A stretch of 59,550 nt of DNA from NCBI GenBank assembly GCA_038317685.1, contig JBBQBQ010000001.1:1-59550 (forward strand). The letters are read 5' to 3'. The DNA is from JBBQBQ01 sp038317685. GTDB lineage: Bacteria; Desulfobacterota; Desulfuromonadia; Desulfuromonadales; DDH964. A model generated the notes under the pieces. That model was not told where the DNA came from, ran no database searches, and saw only the letters and a list, made by a program, of their open reading frames with translations. Shown here piece by piece: positions 31,859 through 39,751 of this stretch. Every line of letters starts with the position of its first letter. Positions within the stretch are counted from its first letter, which is position 1. The position numbers were made by a program, and so were the translations under genes.

Positions 31859-34120
31859 TCAGTCCTCCGCCGCCTTCCTGTGGCGACATTCGGGATGGAA
31901 GGGCGGCGACTCGAAACCGGCATCCTGCAGCTCCTGGTCGGTCATTCCCTGCACCTGGTCGATGGAGTAGTGGCTGGAGAGGAACGGCGGAAGCTGGCTG
32001 CGCGATTCGAACCCCTGTTCCAGGATCTTCGCCAGCCGGGTGGCTGCCGCCTTGACCTCGAAGACCCGGTCGAGCATCGACAGACAGAACTCGCAGATCG
32101 GCGCGGTGCGCGGTCCGACAATGCGGTAGCGCTCGAAGCCACTCTCGTAGAGCGAGAGGGTCTGCCCCATGTTCTGCACCCGGCTCATGGTGGTGGAGAC
32201 CAGCTGCACCACCTTTTTATAGGAGGTGTTCTTGATCACCTCGGGGAACTCCCGGCGGAACTCGTCCCAGGTGGCGGCGTCCTTGATGTTGAGTCCCTTG
32301 GCGATGTATTCCCGCTCCAGCCAGTTGACGAAGTTGCGGCCGGTGGTCTCGTTGTCGGCCAGGTAGTTGCCGCGGCCGAAATAGTACTGGTCGATGCCGG
32401 TCAGGTAGCGCAGGGCGTTGCGATCGATCACCTTGAGGTCGAGCCCCAAAAGCACCCGGCGCCGGCCCAGGCGGCTGGGCCGGCCCACCGCCGCCTGGAG
32501 ATAGCTGGTGTCCTCGAAGCGGTAGCGCTGCCAGGCATCGGTGACGAACCGGCCCGTCACCCGGGTCACCGCCGAGGCGGTCAGTTCGCTGCGCAATTTG
32601 GCGGCGAAGGCGGCGAAAACGGCCGCGGCGAAGGCCTTTGCGTCGGCGAAATCTCCCGCCTCGGCCGTCCGGATCCCCGCGGCGATCGCCGCCTCCTCAG
32701 GCCCCGTCAGCACGCTCTCCAGGGCCGCCTGGTAACTCTGGTCGCGGCGATCGTCGGCCGCCTGCTCCAGACGGACGGCGATTCGCTCGGGGGCGTGCAG
32801 ATAGCGGCCGGCGGTGCGGTCGAACCGGAACCTGGCCGAGAGCATCCCCTCGGGGGGCACGTCGCCCGGCAGCCGGCCGGTCGCCTCCTCGTAGCCCAGT
32901 TCCCGGGCCGCCTCGTCGTCGTCGATGAAGCCGGCGTTCCGCTTGGCGATGACGTTCTCGATCCGCACCTTCTCGGCCGCTTCCTTTTCCTGCTGTTTGA
33001 ACCCGCTGTTCTGGTTGAAGCCGACCGTCACGTTGGCGTCGATTCCCCGCAGCAGCAGATCCAGCTTGTAGCCCTTTTCCAGGAAGCGTTTGATCAGCCG
33101 CCGGGCGTTGACCAGCTTGGCGATCAGCCGCTCGAAATCGACCTCGGCATAGGTTTCGGTCGTGGAATAACTGCGGCCCATCATCGAGGGCGGAATGTCC
33201 AGGCCGGAACAAATCTGTTCTTCGTTGAGCTGCCAGATCGAGGCGGCGCCGGCGGCGGCGCCGGGGGAGATGGCGTTGTGCTTCGCCTCTTGGTCTTTGA
33301 AATGGACGGCGACCCCCTTACTCAGGTTGGCTGAGTAGGCCTTGGCGTAATCGGCCAGGCGCTTCTGCAGGCGCAGACGGTAGGCCTCGTCCGACTCGGC
33401 GGGCTTCTGTTCGGGGACGTCCAGGGCGACGTCGAGGAAACCGAGCAGGCCCATCTTCTTCAGGATGTGGCCGATGTTCCCCAGGCCGTCGAGCTGCATC
33501 TCCACGTTCTTCACCGCCGCCAGCCAGGGCGGAATGGCGTAGGGGCGCCCGTCGAGGGTCTGCAGCGGGCTGTAACTGTAGCTCATGGGGTTGAGTGCCA
33601 GGTAGCCGCCCTCGGCGGCGCGGCCGGTGTACTGGTAGGGCATCCAGGCGCCGTTCTCCCGGCGGAAGCGGATCTGCTTCACCGGCACCACCGCGACATC
33701 GGCGATCCCTTCGGTAAGGCGCTCGGCGATCACCCACTCGGCCGAGAGGGCGCCCATCAGGGGAATCTGCCGCAAAAAGTGGTTGACCAGGCCGTCGACC
33801 CCGCCGCCGGTACGGTAGACGTTGCCGGCCAGGTCGTTGAGGCGTCCGAGGACCGCCTCGGGATTGCGCCCCTCGACCGCCACCTCGTGGCCGGTGTTCC
33901 CCAGGTTGACCCAGATGGAGAGCGCCTGGGAGACGTCCGGATTGAAGACCGACAGCGGCTCCAACACGGCCAGCATCTCGGGCGGGAAGTCCGGGGTGGC
34001 GAAATCGTAGAACCCGGCGAGCCGGCCGATGCTGCAGCCCATGGTCTCCTCGGCGGGGATCGACTGTTGCCCGGGCTGGATGTCGAGCGCCGGCTTGCGC
34101 GCGAAGGGCCACCACTTCAT
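31859..34120 (-). CDS. Portal protein fused to MuF-type head morphogenesis protein
   Basis: 753 residues, ATG 34120 overlapping the terminase stop as ATGA. Residues 1 to about 440 are portal (DUF935-like: CSIGRLAGFYDFATPDFPPEM, then SIWVNLGNTGHEV, SAEWVIAERL, DIPPSMMGRSYSTTETYAEV). From about 500 to the end the sequence is MuF-like (FADAKAFAAAVFAAFAAKL, TTMSRVQNMGQTLSLYESG, GPRTAPICEFCLSMLDRVF, PPFHPECRHR), the minor head protein that enters with DNA. In Mu these are separate genes 29 and F (30). No stop or frameshift lies between them here. The portal ring forms the DNA entry vertex. Confidence 0.85.
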   Translation of the reverse strand: MKWWPFARKPALDIQPGQQSIPAEETMGCSIGRLAGFYDFATPDFPPEMLAVLEPLSVFNPDVSQALSIWVNLGNTGHEVAVEGRNPEAVLGRLNDLAGNVYRTGGGVDGLVNHFLRQIPLMGALSAEWVIAERLTEGIADVAVVPVKQIRFRRENGAWMPYQYTGRAAEGGYLALNPMSYSYSPLQTLDGRPYAIPPWLAAVKNVEMQLDGLGNIGHILKKMGLLGFLDVALDVPEQKPAESDEAYRLRLQKRLADYAKAYSANLSKGVAVHFKDQEAKHNAISPGAAAGAASIWQLNEEQICSGLDIPPSMMGRSYSTTETYAEVDFERLIAKLVNARRLIKRFLEKGYKLDLLLRGIDANVTVGFNQNSGFKQQEKEAAEKVRIENVIAKRNAGFIDDDEAARELGYEEATGRLPGDVPPEGMLSARFRFDRTAGRYLHAPERIAVRLEQAADDRRDQSYQAALESVLTGPEEAAIAAGIRTAEAGDFADAKAFAAAVFAAFAAKLRSELTASAVTRVTGRFVTDAWQRYRFEDTSYLQAAVGRPSRLGRRRVLLGLDLKVIDRNALRYLTGIDQYYFGRGNYLADNETTGRNFVNWLEREYIAKGLNIKDAATWDEFRREFPEVIKNTSYKKVVQLVSTTMSRVQNMGQTLSLYESGFERYRIVGPRTAPICEFCLSMLDRVFEVKAAATRLAKILEQGFESRSQLPPFLSSHYSIDQVQGMTDQELQDAGFESPPFHPECRHRKAAED

Positions 34121-35637
34121 GCCACTGCCTCCGCGAATTCGGGCAAGGTGTCGGTGACCCGGGCCCCCGAGCCCTTCTGCAGGTAGCCGATTGCCATCTC
34201 GGAGGCGTCCGGGCCGTCGTCGTGAACCGTCGCATTGTTGATATAGACGAACTGCTCGACCAGCAGCTTCTGGTCGGAATGCCGCTTTTCGAACTGCATC
34301 CGCTTGTGCTCCCAGAGATACTCGCAGGTGCCGACGATGCGGCTGTCGACCTTGCTGGTCGAATGGTGAATCGGCGACCAGGGGAGGAAATGGCCGACCT
34401 CTTTGGCGTAGTTCGCGATCGCCTCGTGGAGGAAGTCCTTGAGCATGTTCTCCTCGATGACGACCCGGCCCGGGTACTGCTCGTTCTGGGCGTAGGCGGC
34501 GGCGAACATCTCGCCGATGGAGCGGCGCTTGATCCAGGCGTGCATGCAGAAGAAGAGCATCGCCTGGCGGTCGAGCCCCCAGGTGACGACGGCGCGATAA
34601 TCGCTTCTGCCGGTGGCGGTGCTCGACGGGTCGATGCCGGTGGCGAAGAGGAGCCGGCGATCCACGATCTGGAGCCGCTCGAAGTAGGCGGCCGTCTCTT
34701 CCGGGAAGGGACTGTCCTCTTCGGTCGATTTGTTGCGAAACTCCTTGTTGAAGTGGCGGGTGGTGACCAGACGCTTCTTGCGCATCAACTTGTCCCAGGG
34801 CCAGCGGGCCGGCCAGAGGGTGAGCTTCGCCTCCTCGTCGACCACCGCGTCGTAGACCTTGGCGTTGTAGAGCGGAACTCCGGTCTCCTCGTCTTCCAGG
34901 GCGATCAGCTGCGACAGGGCACTCTTGCCGTGGAAGACGTTGCCGACCATCGTTGCCGAGCAATCGCCCTCCATGCAGCCCAAGACCTCGCCCTGGATAA
35001 ATTCGATGATCGCCTTGGTCACCGTCGGGCTCTTGACCGTGGCGTTGTCCTCCAGATCGTCGAGGCCGATATCGTCGGGCCGGTAGGGGCCGAACTTTTT
35101 GCCGCGCCACTGGTCGCCGCGACCGAGGGCCTCGACCATCGTCCCCCCTCTGGTGACGAAACAATCGTCGGACCAGGTGCGGGTCTTGCCGATTGCATCG
35201 GCATAGTCGTGGCGCAGGCGGGGGTTGTCTTCCAGCTCGACCTTGATCGAGACGGAAAAGCGTTTGGCCTGGTCGTGGATATTGGAGCCGAGCATGATGT
35301 AGCGCCGCAGCTTCCGGGCGATGCGATGGACCCTCAGGCCGAAGGTGACGATGGTCGTCTTGGCATGGTCGCGGGGGGCACCGATGAGATTGAAACCGGG
35401 GGTACCGGCGATGACGCACCACTCGGCGTGACAAGGGGCAAAGTCGACCGGGAAGTAATGCGGCATGTAGGTGCGCATGAACTCCAGCGGATCGGCGCAG
35501 CGCTCGATGCGCTCACGCTGCTTCTCCTGCGTGTCGTCCTCGAAGGGCGAGACGCTCTCGGCGATTAGCTTGCGGAGGCTGGCGACGTAGTCGTCGAACT
35601 GCAGCTCCGTGATGTTCTGGCGCTTACGCATGGCCAT
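34117..35637 (-). CDS. Terminase large subunit (Mu gp28-like)
   Basis: 506 residues. The ATPase domain has APCHAEWCVIAGTPGF, a Walker A variant GAPRDHAKTTIVTFG, and an acidic Walker B-like DDIGLDDLED. The nuclease domain has LLFATGIDPSSTATGRSDYR with the metal-binding Asp, and later YINNATVHDDGPDASEMAIG, the usual last acidic motif. It packages DNA by a headful mechanism starting at the phage end in Mu-like phages. It overlaps the gene before it by 14 bases. Confidence 0.92.
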   Translation of the reverse strand: MAMRKRQNITELQFDDYVASLRKLIAESVSPFEDDTQEKQRERIERCADPLEFMRTYMPHYFPVDFAPCHAEWCVIAGTPGFNLIGAPRDHAKTTIVTFGLRVHRIARKLRRYIMLGSNIHDQAKRFSVSIKVELEDNPRLRHDYADAIGKTRTWSDDCFVTRGGTMVEALGRGDQWRGKKFGPYRPDDIGLDDLEDNATVKSPTVTKAIIEFIQGEVLGCMEGDCSATMVGNVFHGKSALSQLIALEDEETGVPLYNAKVYDAVVDEEAKLTLWPARWPWDKLMRKKRLVTTRHFNKEFRNKSTEEDSPFPEETAAYFERLQIVDRRLLFATGIDPSSTATGRSDYRAVVTWGLDRQAMLFFCMHAWIKRRSIGEMFAAAYAQNEQYPGRVVIEENMLKDFLHEAIANYAKEVGHFLPWSPIHHSTSKVDSRIVGTCEYLWEHKRMQFEKRHSDQKLLVEQFVYINNATVHDDGPDASEMAIGYLQKGSGARVTDTLPEFAEAVA

Positions 35638-36145
35638 TCATGCACTCCGCCTTAAAGGCCAGGGACAAACTGTCGATGTTGCGGGCCAGCACCTGGAGTC
35701 CGTCGGGATCGTTGGCCTTCAGCCACAGGGCCAGCCATTGCAGGTTCTTCAGGAAGAACTTCGGCCGGTCGAAGCCGACCACCGCCGCCTGCATCTGCTG
35801 CACCTCGGCGATGCGCTTGACCAGACCGGCGTAGGCATAGGTCGCCTGGTTGTCGACGCGCCCCTTTGCAAGAGTCTCGAAATAGGAATCGTACTCGCGC
35901 TTGCGGGCCACCAGATCGGCCAGCAGGGTCTCCACGGCCGACGCCTCTTTGAGCTCTTTCGCTTCCGCCTCGGCCCGAGCCGCCCGCTCCTCCCAGCCGA
36001 ACTCGTCGCGCCACTTGGTGAGCGTGACCCGGCTGACCGGGCTTTTGTGCTCGCCCTTCAGCCGCCGCTCCACCTGGGTCAGGTTGCGGTGGTTGTCTCG
36101 CCACAGGGTGTAGGCGAGTTCGCGCAGCTCGACGGAAACGCTCAT
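35624..36145 (-). CDS. DNA-binding small terminase-type protein (DUF1804/DUF3486-like)
   Basis: 173 residues from ATG 36145 (ATGA overlap). The N-terminal 60 residues are a helix-turn-helix: VELRELAYTLWRDNHRNLTQ then SRVTLTKWRDEFGWEERAAR. The rest is helical and probably oligomerises. In Mu-like phages this gene precedes the large terminase and recognises the packaging start near the left phage end. Confidence 0.8.
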   Translation of the reverse strand: MSVSVELRELAYTLWRDNHRNLTQVERRLKGEHKSPVSRVTLTKWRDEFGWEERAARAEAEAKELKEASAVETLLADLVARKREYDSYFETLAKGRVDNQATYAYAGLVKRIAEVQQMQAAVVGFDRPKFFLKNLQWLALWLKANDPDGLQVLARNIDSLSLAFKAECMNGHA

Positions 36146-36447
36146 AGGGCCTCGTCGATCCCGGCTTCGTGGCGGTGGCCGTCGAGCAGGTCCCAGCCGT
36201 CGGCGGTCAATTTGGCGAAGGAGATGGCATAGCCATACCCCGCCTTGCGCTGCAATTTGGTGTAGCCCTTCTCTTCCAGATAGCGCAGATGCGCGTTCAG
36301 ATCGGCCTCCAGCATCGGATATCCGAGGTTGTCGAGGGAAAACTGCAAGACCTTCAGATCGAGGCTGCCCGGGTATTCGGTCTTGAGCAGCTCCAAAAGG
36401 GCGACCCGGATGCGGCGGTTTTTTTCGGTGTTCAGCGACCGGGACAT
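36142..36447 (-). CDS. Winged-helix protein upstream of terminase (gp26-like position)
   Basis: 101 residues from ATG 36447, overlapping the preceding gene by 16 bases. MSRSLNTEKNRRIRVALLEL and LEADLNAHLRYLEEKGYTKL form a winged helix resembling ArsR-like folds, with a beta hairpin (LQRKAGYGYAISFAKLTADG). Mu has a gene of similar size (gp26) here. DNA-binding is inferred; the target is unknown. Confidence 0.7.
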   Translation of the reverse strand: MSRSLNTEKNRRIRVALLELLKTEYPGSLDLKVLQFSLDNLGYPMLEADLNAHLRYLEEKGYTKLQRKAGYGYAISFAKLTADGWDLLDGHRHEAGIDEAL

Positions 36448-36782
36448 AGCCCACCCTCCTGGCTCAGTTTCATTTCGGCGTGCTCCCGGCGCACCTCGTC
36501 CATCTCCTGCTGGTGCTGGGCGATGTACTTGAGCAAAACCAGCATTTCGCGGTGTTCGCCGCTGTCCCGCATGACGAAGGTGGTGATGGCGGCTTTCAGC
36601 CCCTCCATCGAGGTGGCCTGGGCGGTCTGAGCATTGGCCTGGGCGGTCAAGGCTTCGGCGATCTTGAGCCCGACCCCGGTGGCCAGTTTGAAGAGGGCGT
36701 AGATAATGGAGAGGGCGAGAATCGCACCCGGCCCCCAGAAGACCAGAGATTTCAGAACGGCCGACCAGCTGAGAGTGTCCAA
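36432..36782 (-). CDS. Membrane-anchored coiled-coil protein (DUF2730-like)
   Basis: 116 residues starting at TTG 36782, chosen because AGGAGG lies just before it. One membrane helix (VFWGPGAILALSIIYALFK), then a long helical part (QANAQTAQATSMEGLKAAI, LLKYIAQHQQEMDEVRREH). Mu-type phages carry a DUF2730 protein at this site, of unknown role; an Rz-like inner-membrane spanin is an alternative. It is the first gene of the late transcript. Confidence 0.7.
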   Translation of the reverse strand: MDTLSWSAVLKSLVFWGPGAILALSIIYALFKLATGVGLKIAEALTAQANAQTAQATSMEGLKAAITTFVMRDSGEHREMLVLLKYIAQHQQEMDEVRREHAEMKLSQEGGLCPGR

Positions 36783-36828
36783 ACATCCTCCTGTCGTCAG
36801 GGCCGCCCGGCGGCGGCAGGCGAAAGCC

Positions 36829-36862
36829 AAAAAAAACGGGGAGCGGCCGCTCGCCGCTCCCC
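36829..36862 (-). terminator. Intrinsic terminator in the late leader
   Basis: GGGGAGCGG (36838-36846) pairs with CCGCTCCCC (36854-36862), followed on the minus strand by eight U residues. It lies 47 bases before the first late gene, so transcripts would stop here unless antitermination or translation overrides it. Confidence 0.8.
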
Positions 36863-37083
36863 ATGCCCATCGATCCCCAAAAGGGTGGGCAAGAATGCCT
36901 CCCCGAGCGGTGGGGAGCCCGCCGGCAGAATCTTGGCGGGAGCCTGGTGGTATTCGGTTGAGGTTGCCCCGGCGGGGGTCAGCCGCCGGGGCGGGGTCAG
37001 GAGGCCGGGCGAAATGCCCGTTGGGTTGGCGCTACGGTAGGTGATTCGGGGGCGGGGGTCATGTGACCGGGTCATAGACGCAA

Positions 37084-37114
37084 CAAGGGGGCGGGATTGA
37101 TTCCCGCCCCCTTG
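37084..37114 (-). terminator. Hairpin after the mor gene
   Basis: Perfect 13-bp repeat CAAGGGGGCGGGA (37084-37096) and its complement (37102-37114) with a 5-base loop, 54 bases after the mor stop. No U-run follows on the minus strand, so it may be a partial terminator or an RNA-end stabiliser. Confidence 0.55.
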
Positions 37115-37167
37115 GGGGTGCTTCCTCGGTTGAATTCGGCCACAAATAGCGCGATTGGCGCTTCTTG

Positions 37168-37617
37168 TCAACTCTCCCCGGGGTAGAGGGCCATTTGTCG
37201 CGAATCGACCTCGCGGCGGAGGGAGGTTTTTCCGGCACAGATGCGGTAGACGTGGCGCAGGCTCAAGCGGGTCTCTCGGGCCAGCTCTCGGCGGTTTTGC
37301 ACCCGGTCATGCTTTTGCACGTAGCGCTCCTTGGCTGCCAAGAGGATGTGCCGCGCCTGGGGCAGGTAGAGCTGGCCGCCGCCGAGCGCCTGAGCCACCT
37401 GGTCCGTCAGTTCCAGGCCGAGGATCGGGAAGAGGTCGAGGTAGCCGCTGCGCAGCTGGTCCGGATGCCGAATCCCCTCGATATGCGGCAGGACCAGCGG
37501 AGCCCCGCCCAGCTCCTCGGCGATCCGGACGGTCTGCTCCAGCCCGACAACGGCCGCCAACTCCGCATAGTCGCCGCGCAGATCCTCGATCGTCAGCTCG
37601 CTCAACCAGGTGGGCAT
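37168..37617 (-). CDS. mor: Mor-family transcription activator with duplicated module
   Basis: 149 residues from ATG 37617. Two similar modules come first: YAELAAVVGLEQTVRIAEEL-GGAPLVLP and LDLFPILGLELTDQVAQAL-GGGQLYLP, each matching the dimerisation part of Mor/C activators. The C-terminal helix-turn-helix is RRELARETRLSLRHVYRICAGK. Mor activates the middle or late promoter of Mu by recruiting RNA polymerase. Here it is the last gene before the late leader, so it probably turns on the late genes directly; no separate C gene was found. It overlaps the HNH gene by 16 bases. Confidence 0.85.
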   Translation of the reverse strand: MPTWLSELTIEDLRGDYAELAAVVGLEQTVRIAEELGGAPLVLPHIEGIRHPDQLRSGYLDLFPILGLELTDQVAQALGGGQLYLPQARHILLAAKERYVQKHDRVQNRRELARETRLSLRHVYRICAGKTSLRREVDSRQMALYPGES

Positions 37618-38516
37618 AGCAGGTGTCCTACCTGTTTTTTGGCCTTGGCGAACATCTTCACTTCCAGCTTGGTCAGAGCCAGAACAGCTGGTTTCAGCGG
37701 TTCCTGGACCTCGCCATAGCCGTTCTGGTTCAGCCGCAGCAGCTCGGCCCGGGAGACCAGCATGAGGTTGTCGAGCGTAATGTTGGTCCTGTCGCCGTCG
37801 ATAAACGCCACGGCATGCCCGTCCGGGAGGGGGCCGTGTTCCGCCTCCCAGATCCACAGGTGTTTACACTTCCACCTGGTGGCAGCGCCGGTCCAGGAAT
37901 TGCGCTCCGGGACGCTGATCTCGATGTACCCGTCGACATTGAGCCGCTCCGACCAGAGCCGCCGTTTGTTCCGCGGCATGGTCCCCGAACGGAAGCTCCC
38001 CTTGTTCGGCCCGGTCAGGCCCTGCCCCTTGGTCCCCGCGTTCCAGGGCTCGTGCCCCTTTTTGAAGCATCCGGTGCGGCCGGAGCGGATGCGGTGGTTG
38101 CCGATGAACGACTTGATTTGCTGCTCGCTGAAGGCTGTATCGAACTGTCGGTTCAGCGCGGCGGTCAGCGCGGTAATGGTGTGCTGTCGGTAGAACTCCG
38201 CGATGAATCCGGTTTGCTCACTGGTGAACAGGAGGGATGTTCCCTTGCGATTGCCGCCCGCGCGGCCGCAGGTGATCTTGTGGTTGCTCAAGATTCCTTT
38301 GATCTGCCCCTTGGTCCACTGTAGCCCGAAACGGGCGCTGAACGCCGCGGTCAGTTCCGGCACCTGCATCGTCTGGTACCCGGCGCGCAGAAAGTCGAGC
38401 TGCTCGGCCGTGTAGCGGCGCCGGCCGCTTTCGGTTGCGGCCGGCGCGGCCGATTTTGCGGCCGCTCGCCGGGCTGCGATCCTTTCCCTGATATTTTTCG
38501 CCCCCCACTTACGCAT
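37602..38516 (-). CDS. HNH endonuclease-like protein with duplicated DNA-binding module
   Basis: 304 residues from ATG 38516. Two 60-residue modules follow a basic start: YTAEQLDFLRAGYQTMQVPE ... KGQIKGILSNHKITCGRAGG and FTSEQTGFIAEFYRQHTITA ... EQQIKSFIGNHRIRSGRTGC. The HNH core is WKCKHLWIWEAEHGPLPDGH then FIDGDRTNITLDNLMLVSR, with the usual His, Asn and Asp-Asn residues. The type resembles phage homing endonucleases, but the gene overlaps both neighbours, so it is part of the operon. It may cut competing phage DNA or help replication. Confidence 0.8.
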   Translation of the reverse strand: MRKWGAKNIRERIAARRAAAKSAAPAATESGRRRYTAEQLDFLRAGYQTMQVPELTAAFSARFGLQWTKGQIKGILSNHKITCGRAGGNRKGTSLLFTSEQTGFIAEFYRQHTITALTAALNRQFDTAFSEQQIKSFIGNHRIRSGRTGCFKKGHEPWNAGTKGQGLTGPNKGSFRSGTMPRNKRRLWSERLNVDGYIEISVPERNSWTGAATRWKCKHLWIWEAEHGPLPDGHAVAFIDGDRTNITLDNLMLVSRAELLRLNQNGYGEVQEPLKPAVLALTKLEVKMFAKAKKQVGHLLCPPG

Positions 38517-38763
38517 CGCTCTTGTCCTCGATGCCGAGCATTGGCGGAAGGGTGCGGACGACATCCCCGAGAGCCTTCTGCGCGTCCAGGGCGAGCCGGG
38601 CGTTGTCGATGATGCTGCGGGCGATGCCACTCACCGCCCGGGAGCGCTCGATTTCTTCCTTGAGCGCGTCGCCGTTCAAATCCTCATTGCCCAGCCTCTC
38701 CATCTCAGCAAAGAGATGATCGTTCAGATCCGCCAACTTGTTCTTCGTGTTGTTTTTCGCCAT
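38509..38763 (-). CDS. Small helical early/middle phage protein
   Basis: 84 residues, GGAGG before ATG 38763. All helical: KNKLADLNDHLFAEMERLG and ALKEEIERSRAVSGIARSI, then AQKALGDVVRTLPPMLGIE. Proteins with this look follow GemA in many Mu-like phages and have no established function. It overlaps the HNH gene by 8 bases. Confidence 0.75.
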   Translation of the reverse strand: MAKNNTKNKLADLNDHLFAEMERLGNEDLNGDALKEEIERSRAVSGIARSIIDNARLALDAQKALGDVVRTLPPMLGIEDKSDA

Positions 38764-38795
38764 GACCTTGACCTCCTCTGATTGTTCTGCCCCTT

Positions 38796-39371
38796 TCAGT
38801 AAACCCCCATCTGCTTCAGCCGCCACGTCACCGCGTCCGCGTACTCCGCCGGGCAGTGCCGGCGGATGTAGCGGCGCACGTCCGGATCGTCCAGCTGGGT
38901 TGTCCACCACGTCGCCCCGTGGCGTTCGAGCATCTGGTGCTCGAACATCTTCTTCAGCGCCTCGATCGCCCGGTAGGCCTCGCCCGCCGTCCGCACCCTG
39001 CCGTCCTTGAGCCGCAGCCGCTTTTCCAAAAAGAGCGCCAGGCCGTCCTTGGCCTTCCAGGCGATCAGCCCGGCCACGGCGTTGACCTTGTCGATCTCCG
39101 CCAGCGAGGCCAGGTGGACGACGTTGGGCCCCTTGCGGCGCTTCGCCGGCCGGGGATGCTTGCTGACGATGCGGAATCCCTTGGCCTTCAGATCGTCCAG
39201 GAGCTGGTCGGCCTGGGCCGCGGTGAGTTCCTTGCAGCTCTCCGCCCCGAACCCGGCCAGCAGATCCCGATAGACCCCCTCGTCCAGGCCCAGGTCCGCC
39301 TTGGCGATATGGATCAGCTGGACCTGTTTCGGCGCGATGGGCACGGAGTATTTATTTCTGGCTTGACTCAT
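38796..39371 (-). CDS. gemA: GemA-type regulatory protein (DUF1018)
   Basis: 191 residues from ATG 39371 (GGGAGAG upstream). The family pattern is clear: PKQVQLIHIAKADLGLDEGV, then YRDLLAGFGAESCKELTAAQ, and the C-terminal HQMLERHGATWWTTQL. In Mu, GemA alters host gene expression and DNA supercoiling during the early phase. It heads the group GemA, 84-residue protein, HNH, Mor. Confidence 0.87.
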   Translation of the reverse strand: MSQARNKYSVPIAPKQVQLIHIAKADLGLDEGVYRDLLAGFGAESCKELTAAQADQLLDDLKAKGFRIVSKHPRPAKRRKGPNVVHLASLAEIDKVNAVAGLIAWKAKDGLALFLEKRLRLKDGRVRTAGEAYRAIEALKKMFEHQMLERHGATWWTTQLDDPDVRRYIRRHCPAEYADAVTWRLKQMGVY

Positions 39372-39413
39372 CGTCTCTCCCCTGTAGAATGTGCCGTGGA
39401 GGCCCCCCCTCCA

Positions 39414-39463
39414 GAAGCCCCTGGCTGCCACCCCCTCCGGTGGCCGGGGGCTTCTTTTTTTTT
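39414..39463 (+). terminator. Plus-strand intrinsic terminator between GemA and the next upstream gene
   Basis: On the plus strand GAAGCCCC (39414-39421) pairs with GGGGCTTC (39447-39454), with an inner GCCACC/GGTGGC stem, followed by nine T residues to 39463. All genes here run on the minus strand, so it would stop antisense transcription, or act only as a hairpin on the mRNA. Confidence 0.75.
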
Positions 39464-39750
39464 CAACCGCCCGCCGACCGTTGGCCCATCAACCGACGGC
39501 GCCACGAATAAAACCTGGCATTCAGCTCCATGGTGTACCAGTGCCCGCCATCTTCGTATTTGTGCCGGATGGAAAGGTCGTTATCGGTCCTCTTCTTGTC
39601 CTTCAACTCGGCGACCACGGAGTTGACCGCGGCGATCTTGCACGTCTGGATGATTTCCCAGTTGCTGTGTCGTTGCCCATCGGCCAGCAGCCAAAAAGCG
39701 GCTTGCAGGCGGAGACTGCTCTCAAGCCGGGCGGCGCGCATCGTTCCCAT
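39463..39750 (-). CDS. Winged-helix phage protein
   Basis: 95 residues. SSLRLQAAFWLLADGQRHSN and WEIIQTCKIAAVNSVVAELK form a winged helix-turn-helix of the kind found in phage early regions; the end is basic. ATG 39750 follows the previous stop by 1 base. DNA-binding regulation is inferred. Confidence 0.7.
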   Translation of the reverse strand: MGTMRAARLESSLRLQAAFWLLADGQRHSNWEIIQTCKIAAVNSVVAELKDKKRTDNDLSIRHKYEDGGHWYTMELNARFYSWRRRLMGQRSAGG

Positions 39751-39751
39751 C

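Larger units (their letters stand above)
36783..37167 (-). promoter_or_regulatory. Non-coding leader between middle and late genes
   Basis: 385 bases without a credible gene. On the minus strand, in order, it holds a terminator-type hairpin after mor (37084-37114), a perfect 12-bp palindrome GGTCATGTGACC (37057-37068), a TACCGT -10-like box (37039-37034), a 10-bp GC hairpin (36966-36992) and a true intrinsic terminator (36829-36862). The palindrome centre would lie near -35 of a start at about 37027, close to where Mor-family activators bind. This is a candidate activator-dependent late promoter. Confidence 0.45.
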
